DNA of 64,000 bases from Trichaptum fuscoviolaceum (Eukaryota > Basidiomycota > Agaricomycetes > Hymenochaetales > Trichaptaceae). Position 1 is the stretch's first letter, and each line of letters begins with the position of its first letter. The position numbers and the translations under genes were made by a program. The stretch spans positions 620,001-684,000 of the forward strand of contig CAJSYZ010000004.1 of assembly GCA_910574455.1 (NCBI GenBank), written 5' to 3'. The notes beneath the pieces are model-generated. The model worked only from the letters and a program-made list of their open reading frames with translations, had not been told where the DNA came from and made no database searches. This document shows positions 1-10,391 of this stretch, piece after piece.

Positions 1-573
1 TGTCTCTCGGACGTTCCACGAGATCTCCAACCTGACCCACGTCTCAAAGAAGACACTCAGGGAGTGCTACAAGGCACTCATGTGTCCTTTTGACCCAGTA
101 CGGAAGCGTATGATAAAAATCTCAGCTGCCCACCCGTCGCTAGCCACAGGCGCCGAAGACCCGTTGGTCCGCTACTGCAACCACTTCCGTCTACCTCCCA
201 ATCTCCGTGCCATCTGTGGTGATGTGAACATTGGTGATGGTTGTAGCTCCGCCGTCTACTTTTCATGCCGCCTTCTCGAGCAACTGAAGTCCGCAAAGGA
301 GATCAGTCAAGTGGTGGGTGTCAGCGAGAGTACCATCAAGTTGATGCATCAGATATATTTTGGCTACAAGGAGAGGTATGTAAAGTATTCTGAGAGCAAG
401 AGGTTGTCGCAGACTACAGAACAAACTTAATGATAGTAACTTTAGACTTCTGTATGTTTCTGAAATATAGATGTTTTTTCTTTCTTTCTTTTTCCTTCCG
501 TAACACTCACTTCCTACCAATCTCTGGGTAGCGGGCTCTGCTGTGAGTTAACTCACAGCCACTAACTGCTTGT
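1..573 (+). mobile_element. Helentron-like non-autonomous element E0 (3' part only; 5' end outside window)
   Basis: The 3' end has the same structure as the other elements here. The motif GGTAGCGGGCTCT is followed by the perfect palindrome GCTGTGAGTTAACTCACAGC and then CACTAACTGCTTG, and the flanking base is T. The same tail ends elements at 40522 and 42191. The body carries a fragment of a TFIIB gene. Helitron2/Helentron elements are known for an inverted terminal motif placed just inside a short 3' hairpin and for insertion between two T residues. The assignment rests on the end structure and on repetition of that structure in the window; the 5' end is not visible. Confidence 0.6.
2..430 (+). 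pseudogene. TFIIB (general transcription factor IIB) C-terminal fragment, captured
   Basis: The frame is open from the window edge and gives about 142 residues. It reads RTFHEISNLTHVSKKTLREC, then TGAEDPLVRYCNHFRLPPN, then SAKEISQVVGVSESTIKLMH. These are the second cyclin-like repeat of TFIIB, the factor that bridges TBP and RNA polymerase II. Compared with the family, the stretch after the CGDV motif is shortened: the usual segment with the RSPVSIAGG-type motif is replaced by GDGCSSAVYFSC. The fragment lies inside a mobile element and ends 100 bp before its terminal hairpin, so it is probably a captured, non-functional copy. The N-terminal zinc ribbon and first repeat, if present, lie outside the window. 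Confidence 0.7.
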
Positions 574-950
574 ATAGTATACGACTACGTACTAGTAGTA
601 ACTTGAATATGTCTGAATATGGCGCTACTTCAAGTTACACACTTTTATTCCCGCTACACCCTAGCGGGTTCTAATAGCGTACTGACTTGCACCTTTCAAA
701 AGCAAAACCTTATTTATCACTGGCATGTGACTTAAGGGCTGGACCGGTCTTCGGGAAATATAAAGATCCGGTTGCATGCGAGTCAACTCGCCTCGGAACC
801 GAATACTAGCAATGTCTCGGATGTCCCCGAGAATCCTCTTCCTCACTATGACCTCCTCTTTGTCGCCTTGCATTCTGCCTCGTCCCCGACTACCACAGAC
901 AAGCAGAACAAAATATACTTTCCCTATCCTTGCTCTCATTTTCTATGTCT

Positions 951-1765
951 CCCATGACCGTTCGGTGTGACTTGCAGCCTGAAGAACATGATGAAACAGC
1001 GATGGGAGGATGAAGACTCGCCTTTGGCTGAGACAGAGAAAGCACAACTGAAGGGTAAGCTGGTCCCTGCAATGATCTTTGAGTCCAGCGGGCAAGACAT
1101 TATGAGCGCAGGTTGTTGAGGCCGTGCCCATTGCCGCAAAGTATGATCTCCCGAGCAGTGGCTAGATCTCATTGATCAGTTCGTTTCTTCACTCTCGCTC
1201 GACGCAGCAGATTATCCGACAAACGTCTCTGTTCTCGAAACTGCTCACTCAATCTTCAAACCACGGTGTTCTGAAATTCGCTCGGACTTGCCCTATACGA
1301 CGATTAACTTCGTTTTGATCCGCTTCTAGGGCACCTTGCTCCAAAACTTCGAACTCACCACAACCAATCTGCTGAATAGATCGGGAGCTGAAGCGATGGT
1401 ACAGGCTCAACAAAGTGCTGAAGAAGTACCCAAACATTGAGCTGGCGAAGGTATGGGCTATCTATGTTCTGATGATAGTTGGTCTTATGTATTTTGTAGG
1501 CCCTGAAAGCGCTGGCGACGGTGCGCATGAATATTAAGGCGACATTTGCGGAGAGGGAGACGATCAATGATTTGATCAAAGGTGTAGTTGTCCTATCGTC
1601 ACATTATGAGGTGCGCAAGCTTCTTCTTTCATCCCGCTCATCTCTATTGAAAGTGTCTCGACCTGCAGAGCACGAGGTGGAGCAATTTGAGGGCAATCCT
1701 CTGGAGTATGTCCGAGTTGACCCTTCTTTCGATGTGCCCTCTTCGACAAGTCGGTCAGTAATGCT
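951..1765 (+). pseudogene. CSE1/exportin-2 N-terminal fragment (copy in E1)
   Basis: Pieces in shifting frames match the N-terminal HEAT-repeat region of exportin-2 (Cse1/CAS), which recycles importin-alpha to the cytoplasm. Examples are KQRWEDEDSPLAETEKAQLK near 990-1050, a segment near 1150-1330 corresponding to the QWLDLIDQ...SIF region, and MRMNIKATFAERETINDLIK at 1521-1580 followed by a segment ending YVRVDPSFDVPSS. A deletion near 1078-1090 and other frame changes disrupt it. The CSE1 sequence stops near 1755 and is followed directly by kinesin-gene sequence. The copy at 42462 is longer, which shows that E1 has lost an internal CSE1 segment. Confidence 0.65.
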
Positions 1766-3450
1766 TGTGAAATTTTCATATGTTTTGGTATTTATTGAAT
1801 TCCGCCACACAGCTCTGCGAATACGACCGCCCACCCAGCAGGATACAAGGTCCATCCCTGCACGTTTTCAGCGCACTGTTGTCCGTGCTATCTCTTCAAA
1901 CACTGTAGCGGTCGACCCAAGTCCGTCAGCACAGTCTGCGGCCAGCTCGGGCGCGTCTGGGTCAATTTCTTGCTCTTCACCCGTGAAAAAGCAGACATTT
2001 GCTTTCAATCAAGTACTCAGTTCTGAAACGACTCAATACCAGCTCTTTCAGGCCACTGCGGAGCCGGTTATATTACGGTTCTTAGAGGGCTTTAATTGTA
2101 CCATATTGGTGTATGGCCAGACTTCTAGTGGTAAAACGTACGTTGCGTCATTTTTGCTTCATTTTTTCCCAAATTTTTGACTATCAACATATGCTAGATA
2201 TTCTATGACTGGTGTCGATCTCGACTCGGATCCTGCAAACCCGCATAATGGAATGGTTATTATCCCTCGTTCAATTTCTGCCATCTTTTCCCAGGCGGCG
2301 GCTCTCAAGGGGACGTGGACATACAGTATCAAGGGATCGTTCGTCGAACTCTACAATGAGGACCTGATTGATCTTCTGAGCTTGGATGATGGGGCAGGTG
2401 GTCGTCGCGAGGTCTAGATTAGGGAGGACAAGCATGGTCATATCATTTGGGATTGGTTGAAGGAAGTACAGGTGCGGGGCACGAACGAGGTAATGGGCCT
2501 CATCCGACAGGGAACTGCTATTCGCCGGACAAACGAGACGGACATGAACGCTCAATCATTTCGCTCGCACGCAATTCTTTCTTTTCTTCCCACCCGCTTG
2601 ACAACCCCGGTGCCTCTGGGGGGCCGCTTGCCGTCCCGGTTGGCTTGTCCCGTTTCGCAGCACAGTGGTACTGCTGCAAATCGTGTTTCATCTCCTACGC
2701 TCGGTCGTCCCTCAGACTCTACACCAAGTTTTACTTCCGCTATGGGCCGCGGTGGAGGACTACGGCCATCAAGCGCTATGGGATCACATTCGGCTGATGG
2801 GAAGGCTCGGAATCTGGATGAGGAAAATGGTGAATGGGTGACTATTGTGTCCAAATTCCACTTCGTGGATTTGGCAGGTTCTGAACACGTAAGTCCAATC
2901 ATCGCCCACGCGAAGTTCACGTGAACTCGTGCGTCAATAGCACACTCACGCGGTGCTATATATTTAGTTGAAGAGAACTGCCGCCGCCGGCGAGCGAATC
3001 AAGGAAGGTATCTCGATTAACAGCGGTCTTCTAGCCTTGGGCAATGTCATATCACCTCTTGGCGACCCGTCGCGCGCGAAGTCGCATACCAACTCTCACA
3101 TACCCTATCGTGATTCAAAACTCAGTCGACTTCTCCAAGACTCTCTCGGCGGCAATGCACATACAGTGATGATCGCTTGTGTGAGCCCTGCAGAGTGCCA
3201 CTGACGGTGAATACCTTGAAATATACCAATCGTGCTCGTAATATCAAGAATAGGGCTGTTGTTACGGAGAAAGAAGAAGGTTGGGATGACTTGCGACTTC
3301 GCAAGGAGCTCAAAGGCATTAAGGATGGTGGCCTCGGGACACTACGGGCTCCTAGGGAAAGCACGGAAGTATTTAAATTGAGCCGACCTGTTGACCGGCC
3401 CATCGAGTCCTCATCGCTGATCCTCCCAGCCTCTCTTGCCCGTATATAGC
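1740..3450 (+). pseudogene. Kinesin-4 type motor-domain fragment (copy in E1)
   Basis: Motor motifs appear in order: ALRIRPP (about 1812), YGQTSSGKTY spanning an intron (2113 and 2196), SFVELYNEDLIDLL (about 2340), HFVDLAGSE (about 2860), [20 protein letters not shown] (2970) and [20 protein letters not shown] (about 3105). The [24 protein letters not shown] arrangement is that of kinesin-4 (KIF4/KIF21) motors. The introns seem to be retained, for example GTACGT...TAG at 2139-2194 and GTAAGT...TAG at 2890-2967, so capture was at the DNA level. A TAG replaces a codon at 2415 and a deletion near 3200 ends the frame, so it is not a working motor. The frame is open from 1521 through the CSE1-kinesin junction to 2180. 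Confidence 0.7.
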
Positions 3451-3860
3451 TCATCCCTGCTCTAAATGTACATAAATAAATGAATAATATTAATTCTTTT
3501 GAAAATCTAATAACATTAACCAATCCTTGGTAGCGGGCTCTGCTGTGCACCCACAGCGTTCGCAATTATTCCCGCTACACCCTAGCGGGTTCTAATAGCG
3601 TACTGACTTGCACCTTTCAAAAGCAAAACCTTATTTATCATGTGATTTAAGGTCTGGACCGGTCTTCGGGGAATATAAAGATCCGGTGAGTCAACTTGAC
3701 GCATCGGAACCGAATACTAGTAATGTCTCGGATGTCCCCGAGAATCGTCTTCCTCACTATGACCTCCTCTTCGTCGCCCTTGCTTTCTGCCTCGTCCCCG
3801 ACTACCACAAACAAGCAGAACAAAATATACTTTCCCTATCCTTGCTCTCATTTTCAATGT

Positions 3861-4680
3861 CTCCCATGACCATTCGGTGTGACTTGCAGCCTGAAGAACA
3901 TGATGAAACAGCGATGGGAGGATGAAGACTCGCCTTTGGCTGAGACAGAGAAAGCACAACTGAAGGGTAAGCTGGTCCCTGCAATGATCGCACTTTCGAG
4001 GTTTCAATATACAAGACATTACAAGCACAGGTTGCAGAGGCCGTGTCCATTGTCGCAAACTATGGTTTCACCGAGCAGTGGCTAGATCTCATCGATCAGC
4101 CCGTTTCTTCACTCTTGCCCGACGCTGCAAATTATCCGACAATCGTCTCTGTTCTCAAAACTGCTCACTCGATCTTCGCGCCATGGCGTCCTGCACTACG
4201 CTCGGATTCGCTCTATATGATGATCAACTTCGTTTTGAGCCGCTTCTCGGGCACTTTCTTCCAAATCTTCGAACTCACCGCCACCAATCTGCTGAATGGA
4301 ACGGGAGCTGAAGCGATGGCGGAGGCTCAGCAAAGTGCTGAAGAAGTACCCAAACAATGAGCTGGCGAAGGTACGGGCTATCTATGTTCTGATGATAGTT
4401 GGTCTTATGTATTTTGTAGGCCCTGAAAACGCTGGCGACGGTGCGCATGAATATTAAGGCGACATTTGCGGAGAGGGAGACGATCAATGATTTGATCAAA
4501 GGTGTAGTTGTCCCATCGTCACATTATGAGGTGCGCAAGCTTCTTCTTTCATCCCGCTCATCTCTATTGAAAGTGTCTCGACCTGCAGAGCACGAGGTGG
4601 AGCAATTTGAGGGCAATCCTCTGGAGTATGTCCGAGTTGACCCTTCTTTCGATGTGCCCTCTTCGACAAGTCGGTCAGTA
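3861..4680 (+). pseudogene. CSE1/exportin-2 N-terminal fragment (copy in E2)
   Basis: This is better preserved than the E1 copy. QWLDLIDQPVSSLLPDAANY (about 4077-4135), the following TAHSIFAPW, INFVLSRFSG (about 4220-4250) and FQIFELTATNLLNGTGAEAM are recognisable as exportin-2 HEAT repeats. These are followed at 4441 by the NIKATFAERETINDLIKG segment, after an intron-like interval at 4371-4420. The fragment stops near 4675, where kinesin sequence starts. There is no exportin C-terminus, so no function as a transport receptor is expected. Confidence 0.65.
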
Positions 4681-6355
4681 ATGCTTGTGAAATTTTCATA
4701 TGTTTTGGTATTTATTGAATTCCGCCACACAGCTATGCGAATACGACCGCCCACCCAGCAGGATACAAGGTCCATCCCTGCACGTTTTCAGCGCACTGTT
4801 GTCCGTGCTATCTCTTCAAACACTATAGCGGTCGACCCAAGTCCGTCAGCACAGTCTGCGGCCAGCTCGGGCGCGTCTGGGCCAATTTCTTGCTCTTCAC
4901 CCGTGAAAAAGCAGACATTTTGCTTTCGATCAAGTACTCAGTTCTGAAACGACTCAAAACCAGCTCTTTCAGGCCACTGCGGAGCCGGTTATATCACGGT
5001 TCTTAGAGGGCTTTAATTGTACCATATTGGTGAATGGCCAGACTTCTAGTGGTAAAACGTACGTTGCGTCATTTTTGCTTCATTTTTTCCCAAATTTTTG
5101 ACTATCAACATATGCTAGATATTCTATGACTGGTGTCGATCTCGACTCGGATCCTGCAAACCCGCATAATGGAATGGTTATTATCCCTCGTTCAATTTCT
5201 GCCATCTTTCCCCGGGCGGCGGCTCTCAAGGGGACGTGGACATACAGTATCAAGGGATCGTTCGTCGAGCTCTACAATGAGGACCTGATTGATCTTCTGA
5301 GCTTGGATGATGGGGCAAGTGGTCGTCGCGAGGTCTAGATTAGGGAGGACAAGCATGGTCATATCATTTGGGATTGGTTGAGGGAAGTACAGGTGCGGGG
5401 CACGAACGGGTAATGGGCCTCATCCGACAGGGAACTGCTATTCGCCGGACAAACGAGACGGACATGAACGCTCAATCATTTCGCTCGCACGCAATTCTTT
5501 CTTTTCTTCCCACCCGCTCGACAACCCCGGTGCCTCTGGGGGGCCGCTCGCCGTCCCGGTTGGCTTGTCCCGTTTCGCAGCACAGTGATACTGCTGCAAA
5601 TCGTGTTTCATCTCCTACGCTCGGTCGTCCCTCAGACTCTACACCAAGTTTTGCTTCCGCTATGGGCCGCGGTGGAGGACTACGGCCATCATGCGCTATG
5701 TGATCACATTCGGCTGATGGGAAGGCTCGGAATCTGGATGAGGAAAATGGTGAATGGGTGACTATTGTGTCCAAATTCCACTTCGTGGATTTGGCAGGTT
5801 CTGAACGCGTAAGTCCAATCATCGCCCACGCGAAGTTCACGTGAACTTGTGCGTCAATAGCACACTCACGCGGTGCTATATATTTAGTTGAAGAGAACTG
5901 CCGCCGCCGGCGAGCGAATCAAGGAAGGCATCTCGATTAACAGTGGTCTTCTAGCCTTGGGCAATGTCATATCACCTCTTGGCGACCCGTCGCGCGCGAA
6001 GTCGCATACCAACTCTCACATACCCTATCGTGATTCAAAACTCAGTCGACTTCTCCAAGACTCTCTCGGCGGCAATGCACATACAGTAATGATCGCTTGT
6101 GTGAGCCCTGCGGAGTGCCACTGACGGTGAATACCTTGAAATATACCAATCGTGCTCGTAATATCAAGAATAGGGCTGTTGTTACGGAGAAAGAAGAAGG
6201 TTGGGATGACTTGCGACTTCGCAAGGAGCTCAAATGCATTAAGTATGGTGGCCTCGGGACACTACGGGCTCCTAGGGAAAGCTCGGAAGTTTAAAAATTG
6301 AGCCGACCTGTTGACCGGCCCATCGAGTCCTCATCGCCGATCCTCCCAGCCATTC
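4660..6355 (+). pseudogene. Kinesin-4 type motor-domain fragment (copy in E2)
   Basis: The motif order and retained introns match the E1 copy. Lesions beyond the shared TAG at 5335 include an extra T near 4918 that shifts frame before the P-loop exon, a one-base loss near 5408 relative to E1 and E3, and a TGA at 5701. The P-loop exon (about 5040-5058) reads GQTSSGKT. The TAG and the 3' deletions near 6118 and 6210 are shared with E1 but absent from E3, so E1 and E2 derive from one damaged parent copy. Confidence 0.7.
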
Positions 6356-6664
6356 TGTAAGCAGCGTCTTCCCAAGTTTTCACTTATCCTAAATCATCAT
6401 TTAGGTACAAAGATCCAGCGGGGCTGCCTCGTTTCATGAACTCCTCAAACCCAAAAGGTGAGACCCTCCCACATCATTACACATGCTCATTTATGTCTGA
6501 CACCTCTCAAAGCATACCCACCTGTACTCTCTTGCCCATATATAGCTCATCTCTGCTCTAAATGTACATAAATAAATGAATAATATTAATTCTTTTGAAA
6601 ATCTAATAACATTAACCAATCCTTGGTAGCGGGCTCTGCTGTGCACCCACAGCGTTCGCAATTA

Positions 6665-7323
6665 TATGTATATACATATGTAGCCACTGTCCCTATTACA
6701 AAACCTAAGATCGACTAGATAACGGGCCGAGCTTTGCCGGCAAATCCCTTACTCCCCCTCACTGGCAGGCTACATTTGATTCTCCGCTTCAATATTTCCC
6801 AGATCAGCGGCGGTAGTTTAGGGGAGGTGTGAATTCACAGGTATCCCACGGCAATTTAGGGGATACAGTGCCCTTTACTCCCAGAGGGAGTAAGGGAATA
6901 CCACAAAAGTCGAACCTATATTCTGTGGGTGGTTACGACGCTTTGAAGCCAATGCAAGTGTAACCCGATTCCCTTCAAGTTGTGAAAGCGAACTGAAATG
7001 TCTTTACCTACCCTGACAAGCGGGCCAAAGAAAATACCGAGACGAACAAGTTATTGAATTTAACTTCGTTCTCATATCACACCTGACTGTTATCTGTATC
7101 TGGAGTCACGCATACCAGATGTTTATAGTGGAGATTATTGCAAGAGAAGATTTGTAACTTAAGATTTTCAATAGCACAGACTCATACATATATGTCCATG
7201 GGCTTATGGAGTGATAAATAATAATACCAAATGCATCATCGTGACCTGAACCTGGACTTTGTGGATGGACCTGCAGCGCATAAGCGTGATGATACATGCG
7301 TGTACAAAGGGGAGGAGGTTGAC
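6665..7323. other. Intergenic, no gene seen; AT-rich palindrome and inverted repeat
   Basis: The interval starts with the 16-bp palindrome ATATGTATATACATAT (about 6664-6680). Near 6872-6898 lies the imperfect inverted repeat CCCTTTACTCCC...GGGAGTAAGGG, and a related CCCTTACTCCCCC stands at 6747. I see no coding frame with family resemblance. It contains the 3' flank of the minus-strand kinase gene. Confidence 0.4.
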
Positions 7324-8602
7324 TCACTTATCATTGACAACAGGTCCGATAGATGCAAGGTTGTCGATGAGGTTGTCGAGGGGATGAGAATTAGCTTGCT
7401 TGATCCGCCATTTGGTGACATGGATTGGCTGATGTTTAGCGATGTCATCAAACTGTTTAAGGGCATCTGCTGCCGTTGGGCGCGAGTTTGGGCGTTTCAA
7501 GGTCATATTTTCGATAAGAGGAAGCATGAAGTCCAAGCCCTTATATTGCTGAAAGAGAATGAGCATCTTCGCCATGATAAAGGGTGACTCCATACCATAA
7601 GAACTCTCTTCTTGAATAAACTGCCAAGCGTGTAGATGTCTACTGGGAAAGGATCATAAGGGATGTATTCCGATAGCTCCGGTACGGTCTCATCTTGACA
7701 TGCCGATCCGACCACAAAGCCTCTGTTTCCATCTGCGAAGTGTGTTGATATACCAAAGTCGGTGACGAAATACTTTACTCCGCCTGCTGCTGTCCGCGAG
7801 ATATAGGGTGCGCGCTTTCGAGCGTCTGGTGTGAAGTTCGGTAATGAAGGGTGAAAACTCAATGGATACATCTTGGATGCATCACACATGATGTTTAATG
7901 AGCAGTAGTCACTGAAAAGCGATTAGTACGACATATACATTAACAGATGTGCACGTACCGATGAGCAACGTTCATCTCATGCAAAAACTCGACTCCCTAT
8001 AGCGAAAGTTGTGAGAGCTTAATCGCTAGAATAAATTCTTATAACGCACCTCCAGTGTTTGTCTCATAAAATCTAGTGCCTCCTCCACGGTTAGAAAAGG
8101 TGGAGAGATCCATTTACGAAGAAACGGCATAACTAGGAACTCTACGTCTGTATCAATGACGTCTTCAAAGGCCTCGATGATTGGAACACAATGGCTCCTC
8201 GGGTCTTTGGACAACCTTTCAGAGCTCATGAAAGTTGATATTGCCTTCTCCGAGCTTCCTTTCTCAATCTGCTTGATGTAAACCTTTTTACCAGTTTTCA
8301 TCTGTGTCGCGTCAATCGTCTTGGTGTGCTGTGACCAACGCGTAAGATTACGAGAGAAAAAGAGCGGGTAGACATACGTTGCTTGGATTAGAGTCCTCGC
8401 TAGAGGCCATGTTTATCCCTGAAGTGAGCCAAGATGGCACCCAGTCTGGGTGAAAACGAGGTCGAAGCCGATATCCGCGTTCTTCCAGCATCAAATAGTG
8501 GTCTCTCCACCAAGTTTCGTGTTCCATAAGCACAGTATCATCTATCTCCGAAAGGGATTCTTCTTCAGCAAAGGCATTTGGGGACGCGAAGGCGATGGAC
8601 AT
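7324..8602 (-). CDS. Protein kinase-like protein, basidiomycete-expanded family (5 exons)
   Basis: Predicted CDS on the minus strand: complement(join(7324..7548,7596..7911,7959..7996,8050..8328,8378..8602)), 360 residues, all introns 46-53 bp with GT-AG ends and matching phases. The start at 8602 gives about 30 residues before the conserved HETWWRDHYLMLEERGYRLR block, as in the sister gene. The kinase fold is visible: a VAIK-type lysine in KVYIKQIEKG, the catalytic loop NVAHRDYCSLNIM (HRD with Asn five residues after the Asp) spanning the exon 3-4 junction, and TDFGIST as the DFG motif. CQDETVPELSEYIPYDPF takes the place of the APE region. No clear glycine-rich loop is seen. Substrate and role are unknown. 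It is divergent from the gene at 8995, with a 392-bp shared upstream region. Confidence 0.75.
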
Positions 8603-8994
8603 AGCTGTATCCTACGGCAGGCGCTCTTTGTTGGGATAAAGTTCTTCATAAAGAATGGCAATGGACAAGAACCATGCAGTCCGACTCTGACGCACTGGCA
8701 GTTACAGCCTGGGTATCCGGAGTACCGACGAGCTTTCATTATACTGTAAACTTCAAGTTGCTCGTGAGGATCACAGTAAAGAACAGATACAAATACAACA
8801 TATCCGAGTCTAAAGTGTTGCCATGTGGACGGTTGCGAGTCAGAGTCAAAAACGGCAGTGTTATTGTCGGTATTTCAAGTTCAGATTAGCCGAGGATTTA
8901 GTAAAGTTGGGCGCACGTGGCGACTTCGGTGTTGTCCATTCAAGCTGCCCTCATAATCCGGCACTTCACGTCTCTTGTCCCCACGAGTAACATC
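8603..8994. promoter_or_regulatory. Shared upstream region of two divergent kinase-like genes
   Basis: The predicted start codons at 8602 (minus) and 8995 (plus) are 392 bp apart, so both promoters must lie here or overlap the genes. I cannot point to a clear TATA box or operator. Inference from gene arrangement only. Confidence 0.35.
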
Positions 8995-10391
8995 ATGGCT
9001 AAGGAACATCGAGAGGTAGAGTATAGCTCAGAATTACTGGACGAAGAGAATCCCATTCCAGGCTCAGGTTCAGCAGTTTTGTCCAGCTCAGAACTCTGGT
9101 GGATAGAGAGATATGAGATGCTTAAGGATCAAGGTTACACGCTTCGCCCGCGATTTCGACCAGGATGGGTACCAACGTGGAAAGTTCGGAATATACGGCC
9201 TCTTCGCTGTGAAGACTCTATCAGAAACCCGGTATTTGTTGCTCAGTTTTTAGGCACTCGGGCTGTTCTGAGTTACTTAATCTCCCGTTCAGCACTATAG
9301 ACTTATTGATGCAACCACTAAGGATGGGCGCAAGGTCTACCTGAAAAAGGTCTACAAGGATTCAAACGAGAGGAGAATTGCGGTATACTTGTCATCGGAT
9401 GAAAAACTCTTGGATCCACGGAATCATTGCGTCCCGATCCTCGATTACTTTGATGATAAGTTCGAGCCTTTCTCGGAATTCATCGTAATGCCTTTGCTGC
9501 GGGCGTTCGATAGCCCACCTTTCGTTGTTGTGGATGAGGTCTTGGACTTTGTGAAGCAAACGCTCGAGGTGAGTGAGCTCTCTCACAGTATGTGTGCGGC
9601 TCAAAACGGTCCGCAGGGGCTATCCTTCATCCATAGTCACAATGTCGCCCATCGGTAAGTTGTGTTCCACGCCTCACCTGGATGTATCGAAGCGCTAAAT
9701 GAGATGTAGCGACTTTGCAAACTTGAATATCATGTTAGATGGGACGCCGATGTATCCTGAAGGTTTTCATCCTACGCTTCAAGACCTCCGAGAAGAAGGA
9801 TTCCACTCAGCGAAATACATCTCACGCAGCTCGACAACAGGTGTACGATATTACATCACAGATTTTGGCCTTTCCACGCAGTTCAAGGACGGTGAAACCC
9901 GTTCTGTGACTGGGATCGATTGCCAGGACAAAGAAGTCCCCGAGCTTTCCGAAGACAAACCTTACGACCCTTTTGCCGTGGATATATTCACACTTGGAAA
10001 TCTCTACAGAAAGGAGCTCATTCAAGTATGTATTCTTCGCTCCTTATTTATGCGGATTCAGTATCTTACAAGTTAAGAAATTAACGAACTTTAGAAGCAC
10101 ACAAACCTAAGCTTCTTAGCTCCCCTTGCTGCCGAGATGACCCAGCTGTTTCCTCAAGATCGGCCTTCCGTTGACACGTGTCTGAAGCTCTTCGAGAGCA
10201 TTGTTTCAAAGCAGCCTCTGCATGTTCTTAAATGGAAGCTGAAGTCTGTGGAATCCGGGCGCTTCACGCGTTGTTGTCAAGATATCTCTTCACTATTTCG
10301 CGTGGGTGGTGCATTCTTCAGACATATTATACGTACGTCATCCCGATCTTGTGATATCTTCCCATATTCGACTCAGCAAATTTTACGATAG
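8995..10391 (+). CDS. Protein kinase-like protein, basidiomycete-expanded family (5 exons)
   Basis: Predicted CDS join(8995..9231,9293..9568,9617..9654,9710..10025,10095..10391), 387 residues. Exons 3 and 4 are 38 and 316 nt, the same lengths as in the gene at 7324. The ATG at 8995 is chosen over 8917 because it gives the same spacing to the ELWWIERYEMLKDQGYTLRP block as in the sister gene. Motifs: KVYLKKVYKD (N-lobe lysine), DPRNHCVPILDYFDD, NVAHRDFANLNIML (HRD..N loop across exons 3-4), TDFGLST (DFG), then PELSEDKPYDPFAVDIFTLG, a C-lobe landmark of this family. It is probably catalytically competent on these residues, though the glycine loop is not evident. The C-terminus after 10250 is less conserved and may hide another intron. 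Confidence 0.75.

Larger units (their letters stand above)
648..3568 (+). mobile_element. Helentron-like non-autonomous element E1 carrying CSE1-kinesin chimera
   Basis: The left end is T|TCCCGCTACACCCTAGCGGG, a 7-bp stem hairpin. The right end has GGTAGCGGGCTCTGCTGTG, an inverted copy of the left CCCGCTAC motif, followed by a short GCTGTG/CACAGC hairpin and GCGTTCGCAATTA. The right neighbour E2 begins one T later, so E1 and E2 are abutting head to tail. Compared with E2 and E3, E1 lacks about 180 bp near position 3432, between short CTCT-like repeats. The element codes for no transposase. Cargo is an N-terminal CSE1 fragment followed by a kinesin motor fragment. Exact terminal bases are uncertain by one or two positions. 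Confidence 0.6.
3569..6664 (+). mobile_element. Helentron-like non-autonomous element E2 carrying CSE1-kinesin chimera
   Basis: It has the same two ends as E1: TCCCGCTACACCCTAGCGGG on the left, and GGTAGCGGGCTCTGCTGTG plus GCGTTCGCAATTA on the right. It starts immediately after E1 with a single T between them. It is nearly identical to E1 over most of its length and shares E1's TAG in the motor domain. It keeps the 3' segment (6350-6530) that E1 has lost. Its right flank is TATGTATATACATATG, an AT-rich palindrome. Confidence 0.6.

Noticed and set aside
540..573. CTAA after the hairpin read as a canonical Helitron 3' end (CTRR)
   Set aside because: The identity between copies continues past CTAA through CTGCTTG in all three elements of that type, so the terminus is later and the flanks fit T|T and not A|T.
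1521..3450. E1 and E2 kinesin sequences as working kinesin genes
   Set aside because: In-frame TAG, deletions and frame changes interrupt the motor, and the stalk and tail are missing.
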